A stretch of 64,000 nucleotides of DNA from Nitzschia sp. pyKryTriq1 (lineage: Eukaryota > Bacillariophyta > Bacillariophyceae > Bacillariales > Bacillariaceae), in contig OY101125.1 in assembly GCA_956465555.1 (NCBI GenBank), positions 932,501 through 996,500 of the forward strand, given 5' to 3'. The notes beneath the pieces are model-generated. The model did no database searches. It was not told the origin of the DNA and was given only the letters and a program-made list of their open reading frames with translations. Every line of letters begins with the position of its first letter. Positions within the stretch are counted from its first letter, which is position 1. A program made the position numbers and the translations under genes. Positions 39,780-52,090 of the stretch are shown here, piece by piece.

Positions 39780-42700
39780 TGCTTCGCCGGCTTCTTTCAT
39801 CTCCTGGCGTTTCATTTCTTCTTTCAACCGAAGCGCTTCAGACATGTACTCTTCTCGAATTCGTGCAAACTCTTTCATTTCCTTCGGGCTGAGCTTAAGT
39901 GTTTCGAGCTCGCCCATACGAGCGCGATACAGCTTCGAGTCAAGGAGCTTCTGTAGCGCAATTAGATCGGCCTTGTCAGCGAAGTCACTTTCTTCTTTGG
40001 TGATCGTTTTGCCGTAGTCTTCCTGCGAGAATATTTCCCCTGTTGCATGTTCAAGAATCTGTGAGGCGGTTTTTCTTACAGCACCCAGGCTCTCAGGGTC
40101 GCCGGTATTGGACATTCCTTTGAATGCAGATTCGATTTTCTTGACCAACTCTTCTCCGGCACCACTTCCCTCGATCTTGGCGACATCCAATGCCTTGCTG
40201 AGATTGTTCGCAACAGCCTTGGCATCCAGTGGGTCCGGCATGGAATGGATATTGTGTAAATAGAATATCCAATCGCTTGTTCCACACGGGTCAGCAGCCG
40301 GAACATCAATGCGGACACAGTTGGAGGCTATGATGGCTCCGGAAGATTCCAGCTGATTTTCGTTGAGAGTCTGCCGGAGAAGAGCAAGCGAAAAGTCCTC
40401 CACTCGACGCAGTCGCCGAGCTTCCTTTGAGTTTGGATGACCCGCGCTACGATAACCGCGTAGTAGATGTGCAGCATCTTGTCTTGCGTATCCAAGTTCT
40501 CCAAGAGCATCGGACTGAAAGGAAATTCTGGCAATCTCCTTCCATGTAAAGGAGTCGACCGGCAACAAGACATCTGTTTGTGACGACTTCTCTTCCTCCT
40601 CCTTCGTTTTTGTGGCGTTGACCTCATTAAAAAACGCAGCTCCAAAGTCTTTTTGGAGGGCAGGGTTGAGGGCAATAAGACTAGCAAACAACATTCTTGT
40701 GATCCCAGCAGAAAGAGGTTTACAAAGAGAAACTGCAAGTTCCGTTACAAATTTCGTGGCCTCTGCCTTGTTCATTTTTGTCTTGGATCCTCGAAGAGTA
40801 TCAATGGAGGTTTGTAGCTCGTCCAGCGTAGGTATTTTGTTCATGTATTCGCGGTTGATGAAGAACTTTCCAAAAGTTGAAATGAAGTCCCAAATTCTGA
40901 TAATATCTTCGTCGTACTGTTTGGCCAGTGGTGGCAAGTCCTGAACCTCGACGTGGTGGACCTTCCGCTGCTTGTCATTTTCTATAACGTGCGGCGAAAG
41001 TGTCTCGGCAGCCTTCCGGCGCCGGGTGAATTCCTTTGCCAAGTTCTTTGCCAAAAGCAGGACAACTTTTTCGCGCTGAAAGCTTGCTTCTTTGAATAGA
41101 CGGTCCTCGACTTGTACCTTGAGTTTTGACAGGCGCTCTTCGATTCGAGCTTTTCGCTTCTCTTCCTCTTCATTGAGCTTTTGGCGCTTTCGTGCGTCTC
41201 TTTGGTCGTCACGGTGTTTGCGTTTCATCTCCTTTTCCTTCATCAAAGATGCCTTGGCCTTTGCTTCCTTACTCTGTTTCATCCTTCGCTTGGCGTCTCT
41301 CTCTTGAATCTGTTTCTGCTCTTGGAGCCACTGGCGACTCGCGGAAACAGCACCACGATTAGCTTGATATTGGTAAACGGAACAGTATTCGCTTCCAGGA
41401 AGCCCCTCGAGAAGTGCTTCTACTTCGGGATTGAAAAAGGTGTTGTTTCGTTCCAAGAGATCCGTGGCCGTGACAATTTTTCGCTTGTTCCCGGTGCTAC
41501 CCATTTTTGTCTTTTCTTTGCGCACAGCTGCCGCCATCCAGGATGCCTGGTGAGCCTTTGCGGTTTCAGAGACGCCAAAAGGGTTACAGAGGAATCGTCC
41601 CAGGAGCCGAATGCGTGCATCTGCGAGTTCCACTGCGGCAGCCTCGTCTGCTTCCTTGACTACGGCCATCTCCGCCTGGAGTGCGGCAACCCGATCGCGC
41701 AGTAGCTGTTCTTCCTCTGAGATGGGTTCGCGGTCGTCATCGTCTTGAATAGTAGGAGCAGCTTCTTCAGTATCCGTTGCCGCTTCTGGCTTGGATTCTT
41801 CAGCCTTGGATTCTGCATCATCTTTGTCTTCCGTGGCTGCTGTACCATCGTCAGGCACGCCTTGTGACTTGGCTTTTCGCCTCTCGGCCTTTGAGATCTT
41901 TGCGGCCTCGTCTGCCTCGGTGGAAGCTTTGACTGCTTCCGATGCCACGTCCAAAATCACTTCGTCCACTAGACCAAGCTTGATGAGGCAATTGCTCCAT
42001 GCTTCTAGTGGAGTACGCCCAACAGTCGACATGACCGGTCTTCCATTCAGATACGTAAAGTCCACGTTCCCGTCTGCGTCCATTTCATCGTCATTGCCTA
42101 CAACACAACAATAACAGCAATGATAATGTTCAGAATGACCACTACCGTTCTATCGAACACGTATTTCGCAAGCAAACAATCAGTACATACCTGGCATGAC
42201 GAGACTAATATCAGGGTCCGGAAAGATGGCGTCTTCGCTGGAGCCGTCATCGTATCGAATGAGGATCTTGACATTTTTCTTTCGTTTCTTCTTTTTTTCT
42301 CCTTTTTCTGCCTTGTCCCCAGTTACAACCTTTTCAATCGTCCCATAGTAGAACTGATCCTTGTCAAATCGTACCTTGACTCGCATTCCTTTGGAGGGGG
42401 CACCCTGGCGCATGCTGCCTTTGCCACCACTAGCTTGCGACGCAGGCACTGCCACCACATCGTCTTCTCCATCGTTGATGGGAGAGGAGTTGGCGTAGGG
42501 ATTGTAAGGGTATTCTACTTTGTCCACATCTTCGTCCACTCCCTGTCCCCACATGATTCGAAAGATCGGGCCATTGTAATTGAGATTGGTTCTTTGTCCA
42601 TCCAAGATGGAACATCTCATCTTCACCACTCGACCGTGGACAGGGCTGAACTCGTACCGGTCGCAGCAAAAGCCGACAGGATACAGGGCGTTGGGAGTTG

Positions 42701-43367
42701 AAAAGGCATTGATGCCACCGTCCTGCTCGATGCGAAGCTGGCCAAAGTTCCGGACCGTGTAGGATTCGTTCATAGGAACGGGCAACCGAGGAACTGTCTG
42801 CAGAAGTATCTCTCGAGCTGCTTCGGCAGCTGTCAATCGATCTCCAGCAATGCCAGTGCCGTTAGCCTGGCGGCGGCCCTTTCCTTTTTTCTTTTTGCCC
42901 TTTCCCTTGTCCTTCTTCTTGCCCTTTCCCTTGTTGCCCTTGGATCCCTTTTTCGGGCTCGTTTTCGATTTTCGCTTTCCCTTGGGCTTGGGCAAGATGG
43001 GAGGATCATCGTCTTCCTCTTCTCCGTCGCCGGTGTCGTCCCCGGTGACTACTGCGACAGCCACGGCCTCTCCTTCCCCTTCTTCTTCGTCGTCGCCATC
43101 ATCGTCCACAAGAGCCGCAGCGGCGGCCACAACGGGAACAGCTTCTCCTCCGTCCGAGTTGTCGTCGTCGTCGTCCTCTACCACTGCTTCGGCAGCCACC
43201 GCTTCTTCGTCGTCGTCCATGTCATCTTCTTCAATGTCACGTTCGTAGTGTTGCTCGGCATCGCTCGTCGAGTGAGCATCATCAATATCCTCATCATCAT
43301 CGACGGCCGCAGCAGTTGCTACGATGACATCATCGTCATCACTGTCGTTGTCGCTCATTTCGATCAT
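36321..43367 (-). CDS. 2317-residue multi-domain chromatin reader (FYRN, Tudor-like, DDT, bromodomain, PHD, WHIM, chromo-barrel)
   Basis: Exon 1 is 43367-42191 and exon 2 is 42097-36321. The 93-base intron (GTATGT...TTGTAG) splits a Gly codon, giving VMPG-NDDEMDADG. Domains in order: acidic N-terminus and Lys/Gly-rich block (1-165); FYRN (about 200-285, YPVGFCCDRYEFSP, GPIFRIMWGQG); Tudor-like barrel (about 325-390, GMRVKVRF, YYGTIEKV, ILIRYDDGSSEDA); Lys/Arg coiled coil (about 640-770); DDT (about 790-850, IIRIWDFISTFGKFF); bromodomain (about 1275-1370, FIFPVDPQTNPGYYDMLVQPM, NCLTYAN); PHD (about 1400-1440, LLCDGCEG, GDWYCPRC); WHIM2 (about 1960-2000, GRDIAGRSYWAF); chromo-barrel/Tudor-knot (about 2077-2132, YRVHYEGWSSRFDEWV). 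DDT-PHD-bromodomain-WHIM is the layout of ISWI partners such as BAZ/ACF1. Zinc site 1 of the PHD is degenerate. It is nuclear and probably part of a remodelling complex. Confidence 0.9.
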
Positions 43368-43495
43368 AGAGTACTGTACCAGGTACTATTCGTCGTAGGC
43401 TACCGGTAGGCTGGTGATGTAGTCTATTCTAATTGTCTGCAGGTCAGTCTACGGGTCAGATGGACAAAAAAGTGCAATCGCTTGTCAGCAAACAA

Positions 43496-43560
43496 ACAAC
43501 AACAACAACAACAACAGAGACACTAGGGGGATGGATTGATCGATCGATCGATCGATCGAC
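43496..43560. repeat. (CAA)n run followed by (GATC)n run
   Basis: An ACA/CAA run of about 20 bases ends near 43515. It is followed at 43537-43559 by TGATCGATCGATCGATCGATCGA, a palindromic tetranucleotide repeat that could adopt a hairpin. Confidence 0.9.
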
Positions 43561-44337
43561 CGCCGATCACCAAAGATTGGTGGCAATATCATGTAGAAGA
43601 AACCAAAACCAATGCTAACGAGTCATTTGATACTCACCAGCTCCGGAGAAAGTCGCCGAGCGGAGGAACTCAACAACTATCGCGTGTTACGAAATGCAAA
43701 TGACACACGGCCGCACAACAACAGCAATGATGATACTGTATGTAGTGGCGGTGGTACTCGTACAGTACTGCTGTTACTCGTGCAGTAATGTCAACAGATA
43801 TGTACAACGACTAACGTGAAGGCATTCAATGCCGTTCGCACTACGAGTATTATTTTAGAATGGCTATCTGGTAGGGGCCGTCTGCTGCATCATGAATATC
43901 CGGAGGACCCAACTCCGCCGCTCTCCTCACCTCCGATCCATACATACTGTACAACTTTTGTAGCAGCAGCAACGACGACAACACCAAACACCTTTCCCGC
44001 CCACGCTCGGCGGCGGCGATCGATCGAGAAGATTGGCTCCTTATTTTTCTGCTCCGCAAATTTTATCGCCCTCTCCCGCCACGCTATAATTATTGGGTAG
44101 ACCTCTACGTGCATGTTGTACTGGGTTCTCGAAAGCCAATGAAAACAAACACGTGACTCGAACTGAAATAAGACTCAACAACCGCCGCCGATGCAATGAT
44201 GTGACGTTTTGTAGACAACCAAGAAAAGTCGAATTCCAGATTCCGGATTTGATGATTCTTCTATCCACGTCACATTCGGATGACGGTCGGTCGGATGCCA
44301 TTGGATCGTTCCCGTTCGACCGTGAACCGTGACCGTC

Positions 44338-44392
44338 TACCGCGGTACCGGTACCGGGTACCGGGTACCGGTACCAGGTACCAGGTACAGTG
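44338..44392. repeat. TACCGGTA/GGTACC palindrome island, densest copy
   Basis: There are about 55 bases made almost only of GGTACC and CCGGTACC steps: CGGTACCGGTACC, GGGTACC twice, GGTACCGGTACC, AGGTACC twice. It is the cleanest example of the repeat type scattered through this window. Confidence 0.9.
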
Positions 44393-44574
44393 TACGAGTA
44401 CCAAAGAAGAACCGGTAGGGGGGGGGTCTACAGTAGACCGACGAGAGCGGCGAGATCCAAAACAGGGATGAAGTTGTTTATTATTTTTTGTCCCTGATCC
44501 AAAAGTGTGTCTGAGATGCACGCGCCGAGTAGTACCAATACTGATACTGTACGAGTACCGGTACATAGGTAGGT

Positions 44575-44627
44575 CCCTCTACTACTCTATACTCTCTAGT
44601 AGTAGTAGAGTGTAGAGTTGAGTAGAG
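44575..44627. repeat. CTCTAC/GTAGAG inverted-repeat block
   Basis: CCCTCTACTACTCTATACTC is followed by TCTAGTAGTAGTAGAGTGTAG and GAGTAGAG, so the two halves can pair over more than 10 bases. Related blocks occur at 14822 and 57097-57225. Confidence 0.75.
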
Positions 44628-44923
44628 CCAAAAAAATCGAAAAAGCTTCTCAAAAACACTTTTGGCATTCATTACATACAGTAGAATAGTCCACTTCGTG
44701 TTGCAAGGATGTGGCTTCTACAACAATCAGTGCTTGTTGGGGCTTAGTTGCTGCCACCCATGTATGGTGATCCATCCATAAAGTTTCTTCACGGTTTCCT
44801 ACTAGTAGGAGCCGAAAAGAAAGCAAGTATCACAAGCTATACCTGAAAGAACAAGCGTGGTTGACAAACACTGAAACGGCGATTACTAAAGTACATTACT
44901 CGTACATTTTGGATTCCATCATC

Positions 44924-46951
44924 ATGAGAGCCACCATTTCCTTCCAACAGGAGACGGTCGGTACTGATGATGGTTATGATCAGAGTGTGGTGGAGTCATC
45001 CCGCTCGCACGAGGACGACAAGGGGGGCGCCGAGGATGAGCCTTCTTTGATCTTCGCTACCGTGCAGCCTCAAGCTTTGGCCGTGGGTACGAATCCTGCC
45101 GTTGGATCTTGTTCCTTGACCAGCCCAAGGGAGGCGGCACAAGGACAGCATCTAGCTTCATTGTCTCCCCCTCCACCGCCGGAGATCATGACGACGATGG
45201 TTGAGCAAGTCTCCATGGATGGAGCCGAACGGGAACCGCCACCACCACAAACAATCGAAGTGGACGAACAGTGTCCGGGGCCTCTCAAGTATAGGAAGGT
45301 GCAGACGGCGATGGTTGTCATTCTAGCCATCGTCTCCATGAGTGTCATGTCGGCATACATTGCTGTGGTGGTGCAGACAAACAACACGTCGTCGTCCTCC
45401 TCCTCCTCTTCTTCCGTCTCGGGATCGTCGTCCGACGAGGATGTCCGCCCCACCGGCGAGGATTCAAAAGCTCGGTTGGTGGAAATCACCAACTTATTGA
45501 TGGAGCGAGGCTTGGCAACACCCTCGTCCTTCTTGGAAGCGAGGGCACCGCGGACCCGAACCGTGGACTGGCTCGTGTACGAAGACCAAACCGGGGTTCC
45601 CTTGGAGGACACGACTGAGGAGATTCAAAATCGTTTCTTGCAACGTTATGCGTTGATGCTCTTTGCCTACAGTACGGGGGTAGAACTGTGGCAGACTGTG
45701 AATAGGTGGACCGAAATGGTGGATACTCACGAATGTTCCTTTTCGGGGATCGAATGCAACTTGGATGGCCAGGTGGTCGCCATCTCCCTGCCCTTATGGC
45801 GATTGTCGGGCACTATTCCCCACGAAATGGGATTTGTCCTTACCAAGTTGACGTCGTTGAACTTAAGTCAAAACAAATTGGAGGGGAGCATTCCTGAATC
45901 TTTGTACGAGTTGACTGGTCTCGGTGCGTGGATCCCTTCGAGGCTTTGTTGTGTAGCAGCGCACTCACTTGTTCTTCAACCGCCCCCGCCCCTCTCACTC
46001 TAAATGTTTCCACTTTCTTGATCGTACTGTATTGTTTTTTGACCACTCCAGAAACGATCGCAATTTTTGGGAATTCGCTGGGATCTACCATCAGCCCTAA
46101 AATCCAACAGCTTTCGAACCTCAAAATGTTGTATCTCGGGTCTAATCAGTTTGAGGGACCGTTGCCGATTTCGTCCTTGCAAGCACTGACCCAGCTGCTT
46201 GGTTTCGACGTGTCAGATACTTTCCTAGAGGGACCAGTGTTTGATGCCATCTTGTCCTGGCCTCAAATCCAGGCTGTATCTGTCACCGATGCACGCAATA
46301 TTGAAATGACAACTATACCATCTGAAATTGGGGAGCTGACTGACCTCAAGGATCTCCTACTCACTCAGATTCATCCTCAGTTGCCTACGGAAATTGGAAG
46401 GTTGACCATGCTGGAGGTATTGTACATGTTCTCTACGGGGGAAGGAGGCTCAGGAGTGACACCACAGCCCCTCGCAACAATCCCGTCCGAAATCGGTCAA
46501 TTGACCCGATTGGAACAACTTTCTATCACGGGAGGAGATTCGTTAGAGGGAACCATTCCGACAGAGGTTGGTTTACTCACCAGCTTGGAATGGTTTGACT
46601 TTTTCTTTAGCAACATTGGTGGACACTTCCCAAGTGAGGTCGGTCTGCTGACCAATCTAAAGTTTCTCTCGGTAGCGGCTTGTGAAAACATGGAGGGTAC
46701 GATTCCATCTGAAGTTGGCAATATTGCCAGGGGATTAGGTGAGTTATTCGAAGCGCCTCCATTTCGACCAATGACGACTCTCGGGTACTTTCTCACCTTG
46801 TCGTTTTGCTGTAGAAATCATGTTTGATATTTCCGGCACCCGCCTGGAAGGAACCTTGCCCAAGGAATTCTGTGCTTCGAATGGCGAAATCCGTATGCAG
46901 TGTAGGCTGGTGCAGTGCAGCTGTTGTTCCAGCACTATCTGTGTAAACTAA
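44924..46951 (+). CDS. Type II-like membrane leucine-rich-repeat protein, three exons
   Basis: Exons are 44924-45923, 46052-46738 and 46815-46951. The introns (128 and 76 bases) have GT-AG ends and each splits a Glu codon (ELTGL-E-TIAIF and ARGL-E-IMFD). The product is 607 residues. The first ATG is at 44924, 21 codons inside an open frame that starts with TTG. The N-terminus (about 125 residues) is acidic and Pro-rich and probably cytosolic. One membrane segment follows (about 133-153, MVVILAIVSMSVMSAYIAVVV), then a Ser-rich spacer and a plant-like LRR cap (WTEMVDTHECSFSGIECN). LRRs of the pattern LxGTIPxEVGxLTxLxxL run from about 285 to near the end, which closes with a Cys-rich cap (CRLVQCSCCSSTIC). 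There is no kinase. Such proteins are abundant in diatoms and may be surface receptors or adhesion proteins. Confidence 0.88.
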
Positions 46952-47131
46952 ATTTGATATTTTGAGGTGACGACCTAATTTGTTGCGAATCGGTGAGTGG
47001 TTGGGAATGTAAAAATCGTTGGTGGTCTGTGGTCTAGAAGCTCCAGTTTTGCTACATCATAGTTGGCATTTGTATGTATTAGAATAGTTCATTGTTGAGG
47101 AATATCTGTGGAATCAACACAAGCTGCCATA

Positions 47132-49650
47132 TTACTGCCATTGTTGATAGGTTACAATCTTGAGTGAAGGAACAAACATGTCCTGGGTGGGTTTTTGCCC
47201 TTGCTTCTGCATATCGATGCGATGGCCGCTCGAAGCAATCGAACGAAACCAATGACTCAAGGTGGCCAAGGCATCGCAACCTAAGAACTGCATCATCTCT
47301 GTCACGCTATCGTCGCCTGCATGAGCGATTTGCATCAGAGTGGCAAAACATTCAGGTGTGTTGGTCATTGGAATCAAGTTGGCCGGCTCATCGGTCAAAT
47401 TCTTGAGAGCATGAATAGCCGACAACCGCTCCGCCGAATCGCTGGCTTGTCGAATGCGGACACAAAGAGCAGTCAACAATCCCTCCGTGGTGGCCAGCTC
47501 CTGTCGGCAGGGTTTGTCTTGGGAAATGTTTTGCAGGGCGAAACATGCATGGAGACGCGTCTCGTTGCTCTGAGAAAAGGAGGCCTTTACCAACACAGGC
47601 ACGATCTTTCGCATTTTAAAGACAATAAATTTAGTATTGCCACGATGGCGGGTCATGTGGGCAAGCAACTTTACCGCGTGCTCATGGGCTGGACTATCAT
47701 GAAGTTTGGAGATTTCGACCAAAGTGTCGACCAAGAACTTGTGCCTGACAAGAATGTACTTTTGAGCGAGCGAGGGATTGTCGTTAGTGGGATGACACAA
47801 ATGGCACGGAAAAACGCATATCTTCTCAAACCACTTACTGCATTGTCCTTTTCCTTGACCAAATGACTCAAGATAGCAAAGACATTGAGGCGAGTTCCAT
47901 GCAAATATTCGTTGCGGTCTTCATCGTATCGCTTTGCTGCCTTGGCAGGATCATACGTTGGGACGGAGCTCACATCCACCTGGTACCTGCCGTCCTCTTG
48001 TTTCTCCTTTTTTTGACTTTCGCCATCGGACGATGAGAACGATCCACTGCTGAAAGGTTCACGACTACTGGCATCCTCGCTGCTACTGTTTCGAAGGGGA
48101 AAGTCGTGATCTGGGGTGCGAGAAGAATCATCATCCTCTTCCTCCTCTGAAATGGCTTTGGGGGGTACAATGATCACATTGGGCTCAATAATGGAAGTCA
48201 TTGCATCAATCAGCCCTGGGACCTGAGCCATCAAGAGCCTGTTTTCCTTGGTCTTCGCCAAATGGGCTAATACTGCACAGCATCCCTTACGCGCATCGTA
48301 TTGATCCAACTCGATCACTCGGACAAGATTGGCCACCAGTCTGGGTGTATGGAATACTGCTAGTCGATTCTCTTGGGCCATCGAAAGGTTCAGCAATGAA
48401 CCCACCGCTCGTTTCCGCGCTTCCAAGAATTCTTTGCGAGTGGGGATATCTGGAAATTCCACTGCCAAATCCCGAGTTCCACTATCCTCCAAGACAGAAG
48501 CAAGGGCTGGAAGTACCCCGAGCGTCCAACAAATCTGGATGCGTTTATTCTTCTTGGAAGTTAACACTTGAAGTGCACCACAGGCATTCTTTCGGTGAAC
48601 CATGTATCCTCGAGAAAAAGTTTTATCTTCTGGAGTCGCAATGGTGGCAATCAAATCGGCAAGAGTTGAACTCGGGTCTTGCATATGCTCTTTCATCTGC
48701 GCGACGCGCTGCTCTGCCTTTTTGCTAAGCAAAGGTTGCTCCAAAGGACTCTTTCCTTTGGTAGTGGGTTCCATCTCTTCGGATGCAGCTGTGGTAGTCT
48801 GGGGTTTCGATTCAGTGTCGTCAGCATTGAGGTGCTCTTCCTTGCGTGGCGGGGCTTGAAAGGCATTGCGAGGAGAAACTTCAACGGATGGCGTCTGAGT
48901 ATAGTCCTTAGGTGGAGGCGGAAGCTGTTCTCTACTTTTGCTGCTTAGGATCGTAGGGATTCCGTCTGGGAAACGCTTGCTCTTGGTGGTGTGCGAAGAT
49001 TTGGGGGTTTCTCTGCCACCGATCAAGTCCAGCACTGCCGCTGTTGGAGTCTCATGAACGGCTTGTCCACGACTGGGGGCAGGACGAACGCCCGGTGTCT
49101 GTTGTGGACTGGTACTTGTAGTAGGCTCATATGAATGATAGCGGCGATTGTCTTTGGTCCCTTTCTCGAAGGCCGATCTGGCTTCATCGCGAATTTTGAT
49201 GAATTCGTCAGTCGGAACCATGTCAGAACCATCCTCTTCGTCTTCTACAGGTCTAGTGTCTCCACCTTCGTACTGCTGTTCCTCATCACCATCCTCCGTG
49301 TATGCCTTTCCAATCAATTTGGCCGCCGCACCACCGGGAACTCGGTTCTTGCGCTTGGCTCGCAGCTGACGAAACGATCGAACCGCCGTCGACGATGCCG
49401 TGGAAGCGTCGTTGGCCTTTTTTACGATCGTGGTAGTTGTGTTGGCTTCATCGTCGAGGGAAACTTCAATTGCCGGCATCGTTTCCTCGGCTACAGGGAG
49501 CGACGTGTTACTTCCTTCCTCCTCTTCCGTGCTACTGGGGCTATTGTTGTTGTTGAGCCTATTGCGCATTCGTTCATGACGACGTTTGAGGAAGCTAGGG
49601 GAAGGTTGCCGGGTACCCAATGCCTCGTGTGCTCCAGTATCGACGTTCAT
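47132..49650 (-). CDS. Armadillo-repeat protein, two exons
   Basis: Exon 1 is 49650-47839 and exon 2 is 47758-47132, separated by an 80-base intron (GTAAGT...CTCAAAAG). The acceptor was chosen because it keeps the ARM pattern: exon 1 ends KEKDNA and exon 2 begins YILVRHKFLVDTLVEI, aligning with KENRLLMAQVPGLIDAM in the preceding repeat. The polypyrimidine tract is weak. The product is 812 residues. Residues 1-320 are disordered (Ser/Thr/Pro/Glu-rich) with basic stretches such as KRRHERMRNR. Residues about 325-800 contain degenerate armadillo repeats: NACGALQVLTSKKNKRIQI, AVGSLLNLSMAQENRLAV, GCCAVLAHLAKTKENRLL, ACFALQNISQDKPCRQEL, AIHALKNLTDEPANLI. They are interrupted by an acidic Ser-rich insert. 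The protein is probably a cytosolic scaffold, and its partner is unknown. Its stop is 180 bases from the LRR gene stop. Confidence 0.85.
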
Positions 49651-50202
49651 GGTGGATGGAGTGTGCTGAGTGTCTCCTCACCTCTGTCAATGGTGATTTC
49701 TTTCTTTCAGAAACAGCGGCTCTGATCGTCGGCGGGAGCATTGATATACGAGTAGTATCGTTGTTGACGATTAGAAAAATCGAAGAAGTGGTGATCGTGA
49801 CCTCGCTCTCTCATTCTTAGCGAGAGACGCCCGGCGCGTCACATATGTACATCCTACAAATCTGTTTACATAACATTGCCGTCTTCTTGATCGAACATAC
49901 TTTATACTCATGATGGATGAATGGTATGCTCAAATCAGTCGAATGGATCGACAACTTCAAAATTGTCGAGCGCGGGCTCCTCCTTCGCAGAACGCTTCCT
50001 TTTTCGGCGGGCCACAAAAAACCAAAATCTGCACCCATACAAGACCAGCTGACGACGATGGGCAGAAGGCAGAAAGAAGGAGCTTGAAGATTCCTTCTCT
50101 ACCACAAGAACACCTTTCGTCAAGCACAAACAGTCGCCCACTAACCAACTATTCGTACATGTTCACTTTGCTGATAGGAGGGCAACGCAGAATACAGTTA
50201 TC
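49651..50202. other. Divergent promoter region, 0.55 kb
   Basis: This lies between the armadillo-repeat gene (minus strand) and the NAD kinase gene (plus strand). I see no gene and no repeat. Overlapping open frames on both strands (about 49817-50230) are featureless. Confidence 0.5.
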
Positions 50203-52012
50203 ATGCAACATGCAGCCCCATCATCAGTGAGCCACGAGAAACACAGCATCCCTGCTCTTCCTCTTCATCGTCGCAAGAAGCGGACCCTCTCCTCTCTTCT
50301 GTGGTTTCTCGTCTCCTCCCACCAGAGTCCTTCAGGATTTTCCTTTTCCCCGCAATTCACCACGCGTCGGCAGTACTCGCCACCGTTGGTGCATTCTACA
50401 AGAAGAACTGGATCTTTGATACGGCGGTGGAACGCCAACGTGTGGACCAATGGAGATTCTTCGTCGTCTTCTTCTTCGGCATCTCCAAACAATCAAACCG
50501 ACGCCAAACCTTTAGTCTCCGAAGTTGTCGACCAAGTACCCATCGCCAGAAATAATAACAATATCAAGAAGCGCAGAATGAGCCTCATGTGGTGTGATCG
50601 AGACAAATGCAAAGATGTTGTACGAGAGCGAGTGGTGGGAAAACACAATCAAATCATATTGAATGGGCCAGCGACGGGACAGGTTGCCTACCGATGGCGG
50701 GATGAAGTCGGCGAGAACGGATCTACTTCTTCCAGTACAAAGGGTAGCACAATATCGGCTTCCATTCTCCTTTTGGTCAAACCCGATGACCGATTATTTC
50801 AACAAGCCGCTCAGATTCTACCACAACTCACACAGGCTGGAATTCAAGTCTTGTTGGTCCCAGATTTGGCCACGAAACTAAAATACAACTATGGATTGCA
50901 CGACGACGAAGATACGAATGCTATCAAACTTTTTGACCCGCCCGCGGAAACGAATGCCTTTCGCCGTGATCGACATGTTGACGATGATGAAGAGGATTGG
51001 GTACAAGATTTGCGGCCTACTCTGGAACCTTTTCCGGATCTAATCTGCACGCTTGGTGGGGATGGTCTACTGATTCATGCCAGTATGCTCTTTCAGGGAC
51101 CTATTCCGCCGATCTTGTCAATAGCAGGCGGGAGTTTAGGATTTTTGACGTGTTTTGAGATCGAGGAAATGGTGGATGCAGTCAAAATTGCATTGGGCAT
51201 GCGCACGGAATCATCGGATGGCAGCTTGAGGAACGCTGGGAGTCAGGAAGATGAATTAGACGTCTTTCCCCCCAATATGCCATCCTATCCCTACGAACCC
51301 TTGATGGTCCAACGACCAAGGCAACCCTGGGAGGGTCCGCAAGCTAGTGCGACCTTTGGTATGGATGGGATCATTTGTATGACTGTTCGAATGCGTCTCG
51401 ATTGTCGCGTGGTAAATCCTGAAGGCCTTGTCCGTGAACGCTACAATGTCTTGAACGAAGTGGTGATTGATCGTGGAAGCAGTTCCTATTTGGCCGCTTT
51501 GGAATGTTTTTGTGATGATGTCCATCTGACTACTGTGCAAGCAGATGGAGTCATCTTTGCGACGTAAGCATGGATCTTTGCACGAGGATTTGTCTCTTGC
51601 GAGAGAAATCGTTGTATCTGACGACTCTTTTCTTCCTTTGTTTCCTCTCATTTACAGCCCAACAGGCTCGACAGCCTACAGTATGGCTGCAGGGGGGTCT
51701 GTAGTCCATCCTGCGGTCCCATGTATTCTCGTGACACCTATTTGTCCTCATGTGTTAAGTTTCCGAAGCATGGTCTTTCCAGATCACGTGGTCTTGAGGT
51801 GTTATGTCCCTGAGGATGCCCGGAGCCCAGCATCCGTGTCCTTTGATGGGAAACATCGGCTGGATCTACAACGAGGAGACAGCGTGCAGATTCAAATGAG
51901 CGCCTATCCTGTTCCTACCTTGAATCGCGGGGATCACTCCTCCGATTGGCTGGAGAGCTTGAAACGTAGCTTCAATTTCAATACAAGACCGCGACAAAAG
52001 CCGCTACAATAG
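50203..52012 (+). CDS. NAD kinase, two exons
   Basis: NAD kinase phosphorylates NAD to NADP using ATP. Exon 1 is 50203-51563 and exon 2 is 51658-52012. The intron (94 bases, GTAAGC...TTTACAG) splits a Thr codon and restores the family motif FATPTGSTAYS. The product is 571 residues from ATG 50203. It contains the catalytic GGDG motif (285-288, in CTLGGDGLLIHAS), PPILSIAGGSLGFLT, the NEVVIDRG strand, the substrate-binding QADGVIFATPTGSTAYSMAAGG and the closing GGSVVHPAVPCILVTPICPH block. The N-terminal about 200 residues are family-untypical and Ser/Arg-rich, with a hydrophobic stretch (TLSSLLWFLVSSHQS) followed by SGFSFSP; this could be an organelle leader, but it is not decisive. The gene converges with the sulfotransferase gene (78 bases). 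Confidence 0.95.
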
Positions 52013-52090
52013 CAGACAGACAGATAGCATACAGTAGTGATACAGCACTAGGTGTACTCTATTAAAAACCTTGCTTTTCATCACATTGAC

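Larger units (their letters stand above)
43368..44923. other. Intergenic between divergent genes, 1.55 kb, repeat-rich
   Basis: I see no gene. It holds (CAA)n and (GATC)n microsatellites, a TACCGGTA/GGTACC palindrome island and a CTCTAC/GTAGAG inverted-repeat block, all listed separately. Short open frames on both strands only follow these repeats. Confidence 0.6.
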
